A DNA stretch of 64,000 bases from assembly GCA_041393535.1 (NCBI GenBank), contig JAWKJY010000008.1, positions 62,001-126,000 of the forward strand. The letters run 5' to 3'. How positions within the stretch are numbered: position 1 is the first letter of the stretch; every line of letters starts with the position of its first letter. A program made the translations under genes and the position numbers. This DNA is from JAWKJY01 sp041393535. Its GTDB lineage: Bacteria; Actinomycetota; Thermoleophilia; Gaiellales; Gaiellaceae. The notes beneath the pieces were generated by a model. It was not told the DNA's origin. It searched no databases and saw nothing but the letters and a program-made list of their open reading frames with translations. This document shows, in pieces, positions 9,249 through 18,466 of the stretch.

Positions 9249-9254
9249 TAGACT
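9249..9254 (+). promoter_or_regulatory. -10-like element (TAGACT)
   Basis: TAGACT lies 82 bases before the small gene at 9337 and is followed by a G+C-rich leader ending in GAGAGGAAG, a usable ribosome binding site. The match to the window's other -10 elements is good, but no -35 is visible. Confidence 0.35.
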
Positions 9255-9336
9255 CGCCGCCGAGGACGCGGGGCGATCGCGAGGGCGGTCGTCCCGTGCC
9301 GCAGTCCCTGGCACCCGACCCGAGAGGAAGCGAGCA

Positions 9337-9450
9337 ATGGCTGGCGCCAAGTCCAAGCTCCCCATCATCGCCGCGATCGCGGCCGCGCTCGGCGCGGTCT
9401 TCTTCTGGCGGAAGAAGAAGTCCAAGCAGTCCGAGTTCTTCCAGAGCTGA
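9337..9450 (+). CDS. Small single-pass membrane protein, 37 residues
   Basis: MAGAKSKLPIIAAIAAALGA starts a 37-residue protein with one hydrophobic helix (about residues 9-22), followed by a basic patch (WRKKKSK) and a short C-terminal tail. It resembles the tiny actinobacterial DLW-39-like proteins in size and layout, but that match is only by eye. GAGAGGAAG lies 6 bases before the ATG. The TGA at 9448-9450 overlaps the apparent CTG start of the next gene, so the two should be coupled. Confidence 0.6.
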   Translation: MAGAKSKLPIIAAIAAALGAVFFWRKKKSKQSEFFQS

Positions 9451-10580
9451 CGACCGACACGGTCGTCGTCGGCGCCGGGATCGCCGGCTGCGTCCTCGCG
9501 CGGTACCTCGCGGAGCGGGGCGAGCGCGTGACGGTCGTGGAGCGCGGCGGGATCGGCGCCGGCGCGTCCGGTCGCAACGGCGGGTACCTGCTCCGCCGCC
9601 CGGATGGGTGGCAGGAGTCCCTCCGGCGCGAGACGCTGGGGATCTACGAGGAGCTCGCCGAGGCGTCGCCCGTCCCGTTCGACCTCGCGCCCCGGCCGCC
9701 CGTGCTCGTCGCCCCCGACGAGCACGAGGCCGGGCACGCCCGCGCCCACGCGGAGGCCACGGGCGGCGAGCGCCTCGATCCCGTCGACGACCCGTGGCTG
9801 GCCGACGATCTCGCGGCCGCCTACCGCGTCGAGGGCAGCGCGTGGGTGGACGCCATGAGCGCGACGGCCTCCATGGCCGAGGCGGCGCGGAGCAGGGGCG
9901 CGCGGTTCCGTCCCGCCTGCGAGGCGAAGCGGATCCTCGTCGCGGGCGGCCGGGTCACGGGCGTCGCGACCGACGAGGGCGTGACGTCCTGCAGCCGGGT
10001 CGTCGTCGCGGCCGGCCCGCGCGTGCGCTTCCTCCTGCGCACCGTCGGGCTCGACCTGCCGATCTCCGCCGTGCGCGGGTGGCTGCTCGAGACCGAGGTG
10101 GTCGCCTCGCCGCCGCCGTACGCGGTCGAGCAGGCGATCTGGCCGGTGCAGGAGGAGATGGGCCGCCTCTCGGCACCGCCGACCCTCGCCGAGGTCGCGG
10201 CCGGGCCCGTCGGCGGGCCCTCGCTCGTCTCGCTGCTGCTCGGCCCGAAGCCGTCGGGTGCCGTCCTCGTCGGGACGTCGCTGAACACCTCGCTCGCGGA
10301 GGAGCCCGAGGGGCCGGAGACCGTCCAGCTCGTCGCCGGCCGTGCCGCGCGCGTCCTCCCGTCCCTGGCCGCCAGCCGCGTCGTCGCGACCTGGTCGGGC
10401 CGCCGCTCGATGGCGCCGGACGGCCTGCCGGTCGTCGGCCCGGTGCCCGGGATCGAGGGGCTCGAGGTCGCGGGCGGGTTCGGCTCCGCGGGGATGGTGA
10501 CGGCGCCCGCAGCCTGCCGCGCGCTCGCCGAGGGGCGACCCGACCCGGCCTTCGCGCCCGCGCGCCTCCTCCGGGCGTAG
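9447..10580 (+). CDS. FAD-dependent oxidoreductase, D-amino-acid oxidase (DAO) family
   Basis: Rossmann-fold flavoenzyme of the glycine oxidase/DadA class that would oxidise an amine or amino acid; the substrate is unknown. The FAD dinucleotide motif VVVGAGIAGCVLA begins only four codons after a CTG at 9447, which overlaps the previous TGA as CTGA. No ATG, GTG or TTG precedes the motif in frame for a long way, and the first internal GTG (9528) would delete the motif. The C-terminal FAD contact VVGPVPGIEGLEVAGGFGS is present near 10434-10490. The length is 377 residues. Confidence 0.85.
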   Translation: MTTDTVVVGAGIAGCVLARYLAERGERVTVVERGGIGAGASGRNGGYLLRRPDGWQESLRRETLGIYEELAEASPVPFDLAPRPPVLVAPDEHEAGHARAHAEATGGERLDPVDDPWLADDLAAAYRVEGSAWVDAMSATASMAEAARSRGARFRPACEAKRILVAGGRVTGVATDEGVTSCSRVVVAAGPRVRFLLRTVGLDLPISAVRGWLLETEVVASPPPYAVEQAIWPVQEEMGRLSAPPTLAEVAAGPVGGPSLVSLLLGPKPSGAVLVGTSLNTSLAEEPEGPETVQLVAGRAARVLPSLAASRVVATWSGRRSMAPDGLPVVGPVPGIEGLEVAGGFGSAGMVTAPAACRALAEGRPDPAFAPARLLRA

Positions 10581-10621
10581 GCCGGCCCGGGCCCCACGGC
10601 GCTGCCAGCCGCCGGCGAGGC

Positions 10622-10627
10622 TACCGT
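10622..10627 (+). promoter_or_regulatory. -10 element (TACCGT) of lemA, leaderless geometry
   Basis: TACCGT ends 8 bases before the lemA ATG at 10636, with no ribosome binding site between. It is identical to the hexamers before scpB's upstream ORF and before der. Confidence 0.5.
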
Positions 10628-10635
10628 TCGCCGGG

Positions 10636-11187
10636 ATGCTCGCGTGGCTCGTGCCGGTGATCGTGGTCGTGCTGCTCGCGCTCGCGCTCGTCCTGATCTA
10701 CAACCGGCTCGTCACCCTCCGCAACCGGACGGAGAACGCGTGGAGCCAGGTGGACGTCCAGCTGCGCCGCCGCTACGACCTGATCCCGAACCTCGTCGAG
10801 TCGGTCAAGGGCTACGCGGAGCACGAGCGCGGCGTGCTCGAGGAGGTGACGCGTCTGCGCGGGGTCGCCGCCGCCGCGCGTGCCGTCGACGAGAAGGCAC
10901 GGGCCGAGAACGCTCTCACCGCCGCCCTCGGTCGCCTCTTCGCCGTCGCGGAGGCGTACCCCCAGCTGCGCGCGACCGAGAACTTCCAGGCCCTCCAGGC
11001 GGAGCTCTCCGCGACGGAGAGCAAGATCGCGATCGCCAGGCAGGTCTACAACGACACGGTGCTGACCTACCAGAACGCGATCCAGACGATCCCGACGAAC
11101 CTCGTCGCCGGGCTCTTCGGCTTCCGGTCGCGCCCGTACTTCGAGATCGACGACGCGGCCCGCGAGCCGGTCAGGGTGGACTTCTGA
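10636..11187 (+). CDS. lemA: LemA family membrane protein
   Basis: LemA-fold protein of 183 residues with one N-terminal membrane helix (about 3-23) followed by a long helical domain. NRLVTLRNRTENAWSQVDVQ, RRYDLIPNLVESVKGYAEHE and the C-terminal FGFRSRPYFE are family hallmarks. The role is not firmly known; LemA is commonly paired with DUF2207 membrane proteins, exactly as here. The stop TGA overlaps the probable CTG start of the DUF2207 gene. Confidence 0.93.
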   Translation: MLAWLVPVIVVVLLALALVLIYNRLVTLRNRTENAWSQVDVQLRRRYDLIPNLVESVKGYAEHERGVLEEVTRLRGVAAAARAVDEKARAENALTAALGRLFAVAEAYPQLRATENFQALQAELSATESKIAIARQVYNDTVLTYQNAIQTIPTNLVAGLFGFRSRPYFEIDDAAREPVRVDF

Positions 11188-13088
11188 GCCGAGCCCGGCG
11201 GATCGTCGCCGTTGCGACCGCCGCCCTGGCCGTCGCGCTCGCGCTCGCGCAGGCGGCGAGCGCGGAGAGCTTCACGCTCGTCGGGGCGAACGTCGACGTC
11301 ACGCTCGCGGCGGACGGCTCGCTCCTGGTCGAGGAGCAGCTCGGCTACTCGTTCCTCGGCGGCTTCACCGGAGCCTACCGGGAGATCCCGCTGCGCGACG
11401 GCGAGTCGATCGACCGGGTCGCGGTGCTCGAGGGCGGCCGCGCCTACCGGCCCGGGGCCTCGGCCGAGCTCGGCAGCGCCGGGGCGCCCGACACCTTCGG
11501 GACGGCGCGGACGGGGAAGGGGCTGCGGATCGTCTGGCACTACGTCGCCCGGAGCGAGACGCGCACGTTCACGGTCCGCTACCGGCTGCGCGGGCTCGCC
11601 GTCGCCCACGACGACGTCGTCGACGTGAACCTCAAGGTCTGGGGCGACGAGTGGGAGGTGCGCCTGCCGGCGCTGACCGCGACGCTCCACCTGCCCGGCG
11701 AGCCCGCGCCGGGCGGGCTGCGGGCCTGGGGCCACCCGGTCTGGGTCCGCGGCGACGTGGCGCTCGCGGGCGACCGCGTCCGCCTGCGCGCGCTGGACGT
11801 CCCGGCCGGGCAGTACGTCGAGCTGCGCGCGGTCGTGCCGCGCGGCCTGCTCGCCTCCACGGACGGGGCGAGGGTGGAGCCCGGCCCGGCCCGCGAGGCG
11901 ATCCTCGCCGAGGAGCGGGCGGACGCCCTGCGCTACGAGCGCGACCGCGACCGGCTGGAGTCGTGGAAGGACCGACCGGGGCGGACGCTGCTCGTCCTCG
12001 CGGCGCTCGGGCTCGGGCCCGGCCTGCTGCTCGTCTTCCTCGCCTGGCTCGTCTTCGGCCAGGAGCGGCCGAGCGGGCACGCCCGCGAGTACGAGCACGA
12101 GCCCCCGTCCGACCTCGCCCCGGCGCTCGTGCCGCCCCTCCTGCGCCAGGAGCTGGACGTCGGCTCGCTCGAGCTGACGGCGACGCTGTTCGACCTCGTC
12201 CGTCGGGGCTACTACGTGGCGACGCCGGTGACGACGGAGAAGTCGCTCTGGGCAGGCCTCCGCCACGAGCTCGTCGCCGACCTCGAGCTCGCCGTCCCGA
12301 CGGACGGCACGCGCCCGCCGCTCGCGGAGCACGAGCAGCCGGTGGCCGCGCTGGTCGACGGGCTGCTGGCCGACGGCCCGCAGCGGCTGTCCGAGTTCCG
12401 CGACCTGATCGTCGCCGATCGCACGTCCAACGCGATCCGCTTCCAGACGTTCCGCAAGGAAGTGCGCGAGGCGATCCGCGAGGCGCGCTGGTACGACGAC
12501 CGCGGCCGTCGGGCGCTCCTCCTGGCCGCGGGCGCGCTCGTCCTCTCGGGCGGGATCCTGCTGGCGGTCGCGATCGACGGCTGGCGCCCGGTCTTCCCGC
12601 GCTGGGACGACGTCGTGCTCGCCGCCGTCGGCGGCTGCCTCGTCGCGAGCGCCGTGGTGATCGCCCTGGCGCTCGGCAAGCAGCCGCTGTGGCGGCGACG
12701 GAGCGCGGAGGCCGCCCTCGCGGCCGACCGCTGGGAGGCGTTCCGCCGCTACCTCGCCGACTTCCCGCGCCTCGACGTCGCCCCGCCCGCGACGCTCGAG
12801 CTGTGGGAGCGCTACCTCGTCTACGGCATCGCGTTCGGGCTGGCCGATCGCGTGCTCCAGGCCGCCCACCTGCACATGCCGGAGGAGGTGCACGCCGCGA
12901 GCGCCGTCTACCACATCAGCCCGTCCTCCGACCTCGGCTCGGGGCCCTCCGCGCTCGGGATCGGCGATCTGTCCGCCGGCTTCGGCTCGGCGCTCGCGCC
13001 GCCATCGAGCGGGTCGAGCGGGGGCGGCGGTGGCTTCTCGGGCGGTGGCGGTGGCGGCGGTGGCGGGGGCGGTGGCGGCGCCTGGTAG
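11184..13088 (+). CDS. DUF2207 domain membrane protein
   Basis: About 634 residues. An N-terminal signal peptide (IVAVATAALAVALALAQAAS) precedes an extracellular beta domain (SFTLVGANVDVTLAADGSLL, GYSFLGGFTGAYREIPLRDG) typical of DUF2207. A central membrane segment lies near 11985-12050, two more near 12520-12680, and the tail is poly-Gly with FSGGGGG ending GAW. The function is unknown; the family is routinely found beside LemA. The only start placing the signal peptide correctly is CTG at 11184, overlapping the lemA stop as CTGA. No ATG, GTG or TTG is available in frame between the lemA stop and the hydrophobic core. Confidence 0.88.
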   Translation: MSRARRIVAVATAALAVALALAQAASAESFTLVGANVDVTLAADGSLLVEEQLGYSFLGGFTGAYREIPLRDGESIDRVAVLEGGRAYRPGASAELGSAGAPDTFGTARTGKGLRIVWHYVARSETRTFTVRYRLRGLAVAHDDVVDVNLKVWGDEWEVRLPALTATLHLPGEPAPGGLRAWGHPVWVRGDVALAGDRVRLRALDVPAGQYVELRAVVPRGLLASTDGARVEPGPAREAILAEERADALRYERDRDRLESWKDRPGRTLLVLAALGLGPGLLLVFLAWLVFGQERPSGHAREYEHEPPSDLAPALVPPLLRQELDVGSLELTATLFDLVRRGYYVATPVTTEKSLWAGLRHELVADLELAVPTDGTRPPLAEHEQPVAALVDGLLADGPQRLSEFRDLIVADRTSNAIRFQTFRKEVREAIREARWYDDRGRRALLLAAGALVLSGGILLAVAIDGWRPVFPRWDDVVLAAVGGCLVASAVVIALALGKQPLWRRRSAEAALAADRWEAFRRYLADFPRLDVAPPATLELWERYLVYGIAFGLADRVLQAAHLHMPEEVHAASAVYHISPSSDLGSGPSALGIGDLSAGFGSALAPPSSGSSGGGGGFSGGGGGGGGGGGGGAW

Positions 13089-13165
13089 CTCCTGTGGACG
13101 ATCCGGCACGACGTCGGCACGGTCCGGTTGCACACCCGTGACGCGATCGGTGCTGCACTGGCGCC

Positions 13166-13618
13166 ATGGAGCGAGTCGAGCGCGCGGCGATCGAGCAGCG
13201 ACGGCGAGCGCGGGCCGCGCGCCCGGCCGGCAGGCCGTTCCACGGCCCGGCGCGAGGCCACCTCTGGCCGACGAACCGGCAGGTGTGGGCGATCGCTCGC
13301 GCGCTCTGCCGGGCGGCGGCGATCGACTTCCCCGGGACGAGGGACGAGGCGTCCGAGCTGATCGACGCGCTCCGTGCCGCGACCGCGCGGCTCGACGCGC
13401 CCGACGGATCCCCGGGCGCGGTGCCCGGGGCGGGCGAACGCGCGGCGACGCCGTCGCTCGCCTCGCCGGTCGGCGCGACGTCGCGCTCGTCCGGCCCCGC
13501 GGCCGTGCCGTCGCCGGCCGTTCCGGCCTGGCCGAGCCGGGCGTCGCGCCCGGGGGCGCGCCGGGCCGCCCCTGCGCCGGGAGTCGGGGAGGAGGACGAC
13601 GTGCCGACGTACGGCTGA
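13166..13618 (+). CDS. Unknown protein with disordered C-terminus
   Basis: 150 residues. The first 70 form a basic helical segment containing WPTNRQVWAIARALCRAAA and then DEASELIDALRAA, faintly reminiscent of DUF3072-type DNA-related proteins. The remainder is Pro/Ala/Ser-rich and probably disordered. A weak -10 (TGCACT, 13154-13159) ends 6 bases before the ATG, which would again be leaderless. No family is recognised with confidence, and no neighbour gives a function. Confidence 0.5.
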   Translation: MERVERAAIEQRRRARAARPAGRPFHGPARGHLWPTNRQVWAIARALCRAAAIDFPGTRDEASELIDALRAATARLDAPDGSPGAVPGAGERAATPSLASPVGATSRSSGPAAVPSPAVPAWPSRASRPGARRAAPAPGVGEEDDVPTYG

Positions 13619-13654
13619 GCCTGCCCACCCCCTCTGCGGCGCGAGGATCGGGCC

Positions 13655-14451
13655 GTGCCCCTGAACGAGGATCGACTGTGGGCGCTGCTGGACGAGATGG
13701 GCGCCGAGCTCGATAACGTCCAGGAGTACGCCGCGGCGCTCGATCCGCTCGTCGACGCCATCGTCGACGAGCTCCCGCGCGCCAAGCTCAGGCGGTGGAG
13801 GTGGCAGCGAGCCGGCGGATCTGGAACGACGATCTGCGCGAGGCTCGCCGAGCTGCTCGCTGCCCACCGGCAGGAGCTCGAGCAGCTACTGCGGACGATC
13901 GAGCAGGCCGAGCGGGCTCGGCCATTGCCCGGCCGCGCGAACGTCGTCGCCGGGCGCTCGTGCACCGCGCCGCGACGGACGTGGTCATCTCCACCTCGCG
14001 CGCCTACGAGCGCCTCCACCGGCTGGAGGAGCAGCTCGCCGCGACGCCCGACGCGCGGCGCCGGTCGCTCGCGCTCGATGCCGTCGTCGAGGTCGCGGGC
14101 CCGGCCGGCATTCCCGTCGAGGATCTCGAGGCCGCCCTCGACGGGCTCGAGGCGAGCACGCGAGCGGATGTCCAGCAGCTCGGGCGGGAGGACGCGAGCT
14201 CGCTGGCCCGCGCCCTTGCCACGCCGGAGCGCAGGACGGGCATGCGTCAGGGCCGCGCCGGGCTCGTCGCGGCGTTCGGGCCGGGCGAGCTCCCCCTCCT
14301 GCGCGCGGACCTCGCCTCGATCCTCGCCGTCGACCCGGCGGACGACGCGCCCTGGCTCGCGCTCGTCGTCGGCCTGGCGGGGATCGAGCTCGGCGTGGTC
14401 GTCGAGCGCGACGGCTCCGGTCTCGCAAGCGCCCTCGCGCCGCGCGCGTGA
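13655..14451 (+). CDS. Unknown helical protein, frameshifted
   Basis: Starts with GTG, MPLNEDRLWALLDEMGAELD, and is open in one frame to about 13945 (ELLAAHRQELEQLLRTIEQA), then resumes one frame over from about 13950 (HRAATDVVISTSRAYERLHR) to TGA at 14451. A short stretch near 13795-13850 also reads well in the second frame (VEVAASRRIWNDDLREA), so up to three indels are possible. The product would be about 265 residues, helical and acidic, without membrane segments. The family is unrecognised. Continuity of predicted helices across the breaks argues for one gene. Confidence 0.5.
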
Positions 14452-14662
14452 CCCGCCACGTCGCCGGCTAATCGCGCGGGCCGTGGACGACGCGAGCCTC
14501 GGCCCTGCGCGGGGCCAGCCGGCCGGGACGCCGGGCCGGGTCGTGCATCGACCGGCCAGGCCGCCGCTCAGACAGCCGGGGGAGACGGCGCCGCGGGCGG
14601 TCGCGGCACGCGATCGTTCGCCGTCCTGGCAACGATCGAGGTAGTGCGTCGGCCCCCCGCTC

Positions 14663-14668
14663 TAGAAT
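14663..14668 (+). promoter_or_regulatory. -10 element (TAGAAT) of dnaE, leaderless geometry
   Basis: TAGAAT ends 9 bases before the dnaE GTG at 14678, with only C-rich sequence between, so the mRNA probably starts at the start codon. The 200 bases upstream, back to 14452, hold no gene that I can support. Confidence 0.5.
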
Positions 14669-14677
14669 CCCCTCGCC

Positions 14678-17600
14678 GTGGCCCCCCCGTTCGTCCATCT
14701 GCACGTCCACTCGGAGTACTCGATCCTCGACGGGGCGTGCCGGATCAAGGATCTGTGCGCCCGCGCGGCCGAGCTCGAGATGCCGTCCGTCGCCCTCACC
14801 GACCACGGCTCCCTCGCCGGCACCGTCGAGCTCTACAAGGAGGCGCGCAAGCAGGGCGTCAAGCCGGTGATCGGCTGCGAGGTGTACGTCGCGGACGACC
14901 GCAAGGCCATGACCAAGGGCTACGCGCACCTGACCCTGCTCGCCGAGAGCGACGAGGGCTACGCGAACCTGGTCCGGCTCTCCTCGCTCGGGTACCTCGA
15001 GGGCTACTACTACAAGCCGCGCGTCGACTGGGAGCTGCTGGCCCAGAACGCGAAGGGCGTGATCGCGCTCTCCGGCTGCCTGTCCGGCCGCGTGAACAAG
15101 GCGCTCGAGCGCCACGCGCCCGACGAGGCGGCGGCGGAGCTCGCGCGCCTCGCGGACATCTACGGCCGGGACAACGTCTACGTCGAGCTCCAGGACGCCG
15201 GGTTGGAGGTGCAGTCGCAGCTCAAGCCGCAGCTCGTCGAGCTGGCGAAGCGGGTCGGACTGCCGACCGTCGTGACCGGCGACGTCCACTACCTCCGCCA
15301 CGACGACGCGCGGGCCCACGAGGCGCTGCTCTGCATCCAGTCGGGCGACTCCCTCTCGAACCCGAACCGCTGGCGCTTCGAGACCGACCAGTTCTTCTTC
15401 CACACGGCCGAGGAGATGGCGCGCTTCTTCCCGGGCGAGGACGACGCGATGCGGCGGACGCTCGAGATCGCGGAGCGCTGCAGCGTCGGCATCGAGCTCG
15501 GGCGCATCCTGCTGCCGACCTTCCCGACCCCGAACGGCCGCGACGCGTTCGAGTACCTCGTCGAGCTCTGCGATCAGGGCCTGCTCCGCCGCTACGGCAA
15601 CGAGACCCCGGAGCTGCGCGAGCGCCTGGCCTTCGAGCTGAAGACGATCCGGGAGATGGGCTTCGCGGACTACTTCCTGATCGTGTCCGACTTCGTCGGC
15701 TTCGCGAAGGCGAACGGCGTCGGCGTCGGCCCGGGGCGCGGCTCGGCCGCCGGCTCCCTCGTCGCCTACGTCCTCGGCATCACCGACATCGACCCGATCA
15801 AGTACGACCTGCTGTTCGAGCGCTTCCTGAACCCTGGCCGCAAGTCGATGCCCGACATCGACATCGACTTCTCGGTGCACGGCCGGGAGCGCGTGATCAA
15901 CTACGTCGCCGAGAAGTACGGGCGGAACCGCGTCGCGCAGATCATCACCTTCGGCACGATGGCCGCCCGCGCCGCCGTCCGGGACGCAGGCCGCGTGCTC
16001 GACGTCCCGTACGGCCAGGTCGATCGGGTCGCGAAGCTGATCCCGGAAGGGCCGAAGGTCTACCTCGAGGACTGCCTCAAGCCGGGCGCGGAGCTCCGCC
16101 AGGCGTACGACCAGGAGGAGGTCGTCCGTCAGATCGTCGACCTGGCGAAGCCGCTCGAGGGACTCGTCCGCCAGGACTCGATCCACGCCGCCGGCGTCGT
16201 GATCGGCGACCGGCCGCTGCTCGAGTACGTCCCGCTGCAGCAGAAGGGCCCCGACGCCGAGGTCGTGACCCAGTTCGCGATGCAGGACGTCGAGGCGCTC
16301 GGCCTGCTGAAGATGGACTTCCTCGGCCTCAGGAACCTGGACGTGATCGACGAGGCGATCGAGCTGATCGACCGGAGCCGACCCGGCGAGGAGCCCCTCG
16401 ACATCGCGCAGGTGCCGCTCGACGACCCGGCGACGTACGAGATGCTGCGGCGCGGCGACTCCACGGGCGTCTTCCAGTTCGAGTCGTCGGGCATGCGCGA
16501 GTCGCTGCGCCTGGTCAAGCCGACCGAGTTCGAGGACCTGATCGCGCTCGTGGCGCTCTACCGCCCCGGCCCGATGGGCTACATCCCGGTCTACGCGCGG
16601 CGCAAGGCGGGCCAGGAGGAGGTCTCCTTCCCGGACGAGCGCCTCCGCGGGATCACGTCTCCGACGTACGGCATCTGCATCTACCAGGAGCAGTACATGG
16701 AGATCTCGAAGGCGCTCGCTGGCTTCACGCCGGCCGAGGCCGACGACCTCCGCAAGGCGATCGGCAAGAAGATCCACGAGCTGATGGCCTCCCTGAAGGG
16801 CAAGTTCATCGCGGGGTGCGGCGAGAACGGCGTCGACGCGCGCGTCGCGGAGCAGCTCTGGAAGGACATGGAGCAGGCGCAGGACTACTCCTTCAACAAG
16901 AGCCACGCCGCCTGCTATGCCCTGATCGCGTACCAGACCGCCTACCTCAAGGCGAACCACCCGGCCGAGTACATGGCGGCCCTGATCTCCTCGGTCATGA
17001 ACACGAAGGACCGCGTCCCGTTCTACGTGGCGGCCTGCGAGGAGATGGGGATCGAGGTCCTGCCGCCGGACGTGAACGAGTCGATGGCCGGGTTCGCCGT
17101 CGTCGGCGGGAAGATCCGCTTCGGCCTGAACGCCGTGAAGAACGTCGGCGAGAACGCCGTCCGCGCGATCATCGCCGCGCGCGAGGAGGGCGGCCGCTTC
17201 ACGAGCATCTTCGACTTCTGCGAGCGCGTCGACCCGCAGGTCGCGAACAAGCGCGCGCTCGAGTCGCTCGTCAAGGCGGGTGCGTTCGACTCGACGGAGG
17301 CGCCGCGGCGCGGGATGCTCGAGGTCCTCGAGCAGGCGCTGGCGGGCGGGAACCGCAAGCACGCCGACCGCCTTGCCGGACAGGAGTCGATCTTCGACCT
17401 CGACCCGGTGGTCGAGACGGTGCAGCGGCCCGTCATGCACCCGGCGATCCCCGCCGTCGAGTGGGAGAAGAAGGAGCTGCTCGGCTACGAGAAGGAGAGC
17501 CTCGGCCTCTACGTCTCCGAGCATCCGCTCCAGGGCTTCCAGGCCTCGCTGCGCCGGCAGACCGACTGCCCGCTCAACGAGCTCGAGCGCCGGCGCGACG

Positions 17601-18085
17601 GCGAGATCGTGGCGGTCGGCGGGATGATCGGCGCGGTGCGCCAGCTGACGACCCGCAAGGGCGACGCGATGGCGTTCGTGCGGCTCGACGACCTGTCCGG
17701 CTCGACCGAGATCGTGGTCTTCAGCTCGCTCTACGCCACGGTGAAGCCGCTGCTCGAGGCCGACCGGATCGTGCTCGTGAAGGGTCGCGTCGACCACAAG
17801 GAAGGCGAGTCGAAGCTGATCGGGCTCGAGATCGCCGAGCTCGAGCTGACGGCCGGGCCCGACCTCGTCACCCTCCGCGTCGACGCGCGGCTCGCGCACG
17901 CGGGGATCATCCACGACCTCGCCCAGGTCGTCCGCGACTACCCCGGCGACTCGCCCGTTCACGTCGTCATCGACACCGTCACGGGCGCCCGCTGCTTCCG
18001 TCTCGGCGCCGGCTACCGGGTTCGCCCGGAGGCCGACTTCTTCGCCGAGGTCAAGGCGCTGCTGGGCGAGACCGCCGTCGCCTGA
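14678..18085 (+). CDS. dnaE: DNA polymerase III alpha subunit
   Basis: Replicative polymerase of 1135 residues. The N-terminal PHP domain begins HLHVHSEYSILDG and retains its metal-site His residues. The polymerase domain has GPGRGSAAGSLVAY and the acidic catalytic triad region PDIDIDFS near 15850-15870. Helix-hairpin-helix and C-terminal OB-fold (EIVAVGGMIGAVRQ) regions follow. The length is within the DnaE1 range. The GTG is used because PPFVHLHVHSEYS follows at once, as in relatives. The gene stands alone, and a hairpin follows the stop (18085-18108). Confidence 0.97.
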   Translation: MAPPFVHLHVHSEYSILDGACRIKDLCARAAELEMPSVALTDHGSLAGTVELYKEARKQGVKPVIGCEVYVADDRKAMTKGYAHLTLLAESDEGYANLVRLSSLGYLEGYYYKPRVDWELLAQNAKGVIALSGCLSGRVNKALERHAPDEAAAELARLADIYGRDNVYVELQDAGLEVQSQLKPQLVELAKRVGLPTVVTGDVHYLRHDDARAHEALLCIQSGDSLSNPNRWRFETDQFFFHTAEEMARFFPGEDDAMRRTLEIAERCSVGIELGRILLPTFPTPNGRDAFEYLVELCDQGLLRRYGNETPELRERLAFELKTIREMGFADYFLIVSDFVGFAKANGVGVGPGRGSAAGSLVAYVLGITDIDPIKYDLLFERFLNPGRKSMPDIDIDFSVHGRERVINYVAEKYGRNRVAQIITFGTMAARAAVRDAGRVLDVPYGQVDRVAKLIPEGPKVYLEDCLKPGAELRQAYDQEEVVRQIVDLAKPLEGLVRQDSIHAAGVVIGDRPLLEYVPLQQKGPDAEVVTQFAMQDVEALGLLKMDFLGLRNLDVIDEAIELIDRSRPGEEPLDIAQVPLDDPATYEMLRRGDSTGVFQFESSGMRESLRLVKPTEFEDLIALVALYRPGPMGYIPVYARRKAGQEEVSFPDERLRGITSPTYGICIYQEQYMEISKALAGFTPAEADDLRKAIGKKIHELMASLKGKFIAGCGENGVDARVAEQLWKDMEQAQDYSFNKSHAACYALIAYQTAYLKANHPAEYMAALISSVMNTKDRVPFYVAACEEMGIEVLPPDVNESMAGFAVVGGKIRFGLNAVKNVGENAVRAIIAAREEGGRFTSIFDFCERVDPQVANKRALESLVKAGAFDSTEAPRRGMLEVLEQALAGGNRKHADRLAGQESIFDLDPVVETVQRPVMHPAIPAVEWEKKELLGYEKESLGLYVSEHPLQGFQASLRRQTDCPLNELERRRDGEIVAVGGMIGAVRQLTTRKGDAMAFVRLDDLSGSTEIVVFSSLYATVKPLLEADRIVLVKGRVDHKEGESKLIGLEIAELELTAGPDLVTLRVDARLAHAGIIHDLAQVVRDYPGDSPVHVVIDTVTGARCFRLGAGYRVRPEADFFAEVKALLGETAVA

Positions 18086-18108
18086 CCCGATCCGGCGGCT
18101 CGGATCGG
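18085..18108 (+). terminator. Hairpin after dnaE
   Basis: CCCGATCCG pairs perfectly with CGGATCGGG around a 6-base loop, directly at the dnaE stop. There is no T-run, as is common for terminators in this high-G+C genome. Confidence 0.5.
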
Positions 18109-18256
18109 GCGCCCGCACCCCCGGGGATCGACGCGTGGTTCGTGTCATGCCCCGATCGGGGTATCAAGAACACGCCCCCGAGGCCGTATCGACCTGGTGA
18201 GGGGGCGCATGGACGCGCCCCGGGACAGCGAAGGGACTCGCGGAAAGGAACCCCCG

Positions 18257-18466
18257 ATGTCGGCCATCGAGACCGAGTTCGAGCTGGGCGAGGAGACCGA
18301 GGCGGAGCGCGTCGTCCGCTGGCGGGCCGAGGAGCTCGAGCGGGCCGGGTACGACGAGCGGAACGCGATCGTGGTGGCGCTGCGCAACGACATCGACCTG
18401 CACGTGGCGGTCGAGCTGCTCGAGCGCGGCTGCCCGGTCGACACGGCGCTGAAGATCCTCCTCTAG
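18257..18466 (+). CDS. Small conserved-looking acidic protein, unknown
   Basis: 69 residues starting MSAIETEFELGEETEAERVV and ending VELLERGCPVDTALKILL. It is a helical, acidic, soluble protein without a signal. AAGGAA lies 7 bases before the ATG. The second half (ERNAIVVALRNDIDLHVAVE) looks like a compact helical domain of the kind found in small clade-specific proteins. There is no confident family. It has no close neighbours: 171 bases follow dnaE, and a 600-base gap follows. Confidence 0.6.
   Translation: MSAIETEFELGEETEAERVVRWRAEELERAGYDERNAIVVALRNDIDLHVAVELLERGCPVDTALKILL

Noticed and set aside
13021..13085. GGC-rich repeat resembling a simple-sequence or poly-proline antisense gene
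   Set aside because: It encodes the normal poly-Gly C-terminus of the DUF2207 protein.
18150..18161. Perfect palindrome CCCCGATCGGGG
   Set aside because: Twelve-base G+C palindromes are expected at this composition, and no second copy or promoter alignment supports an operator.
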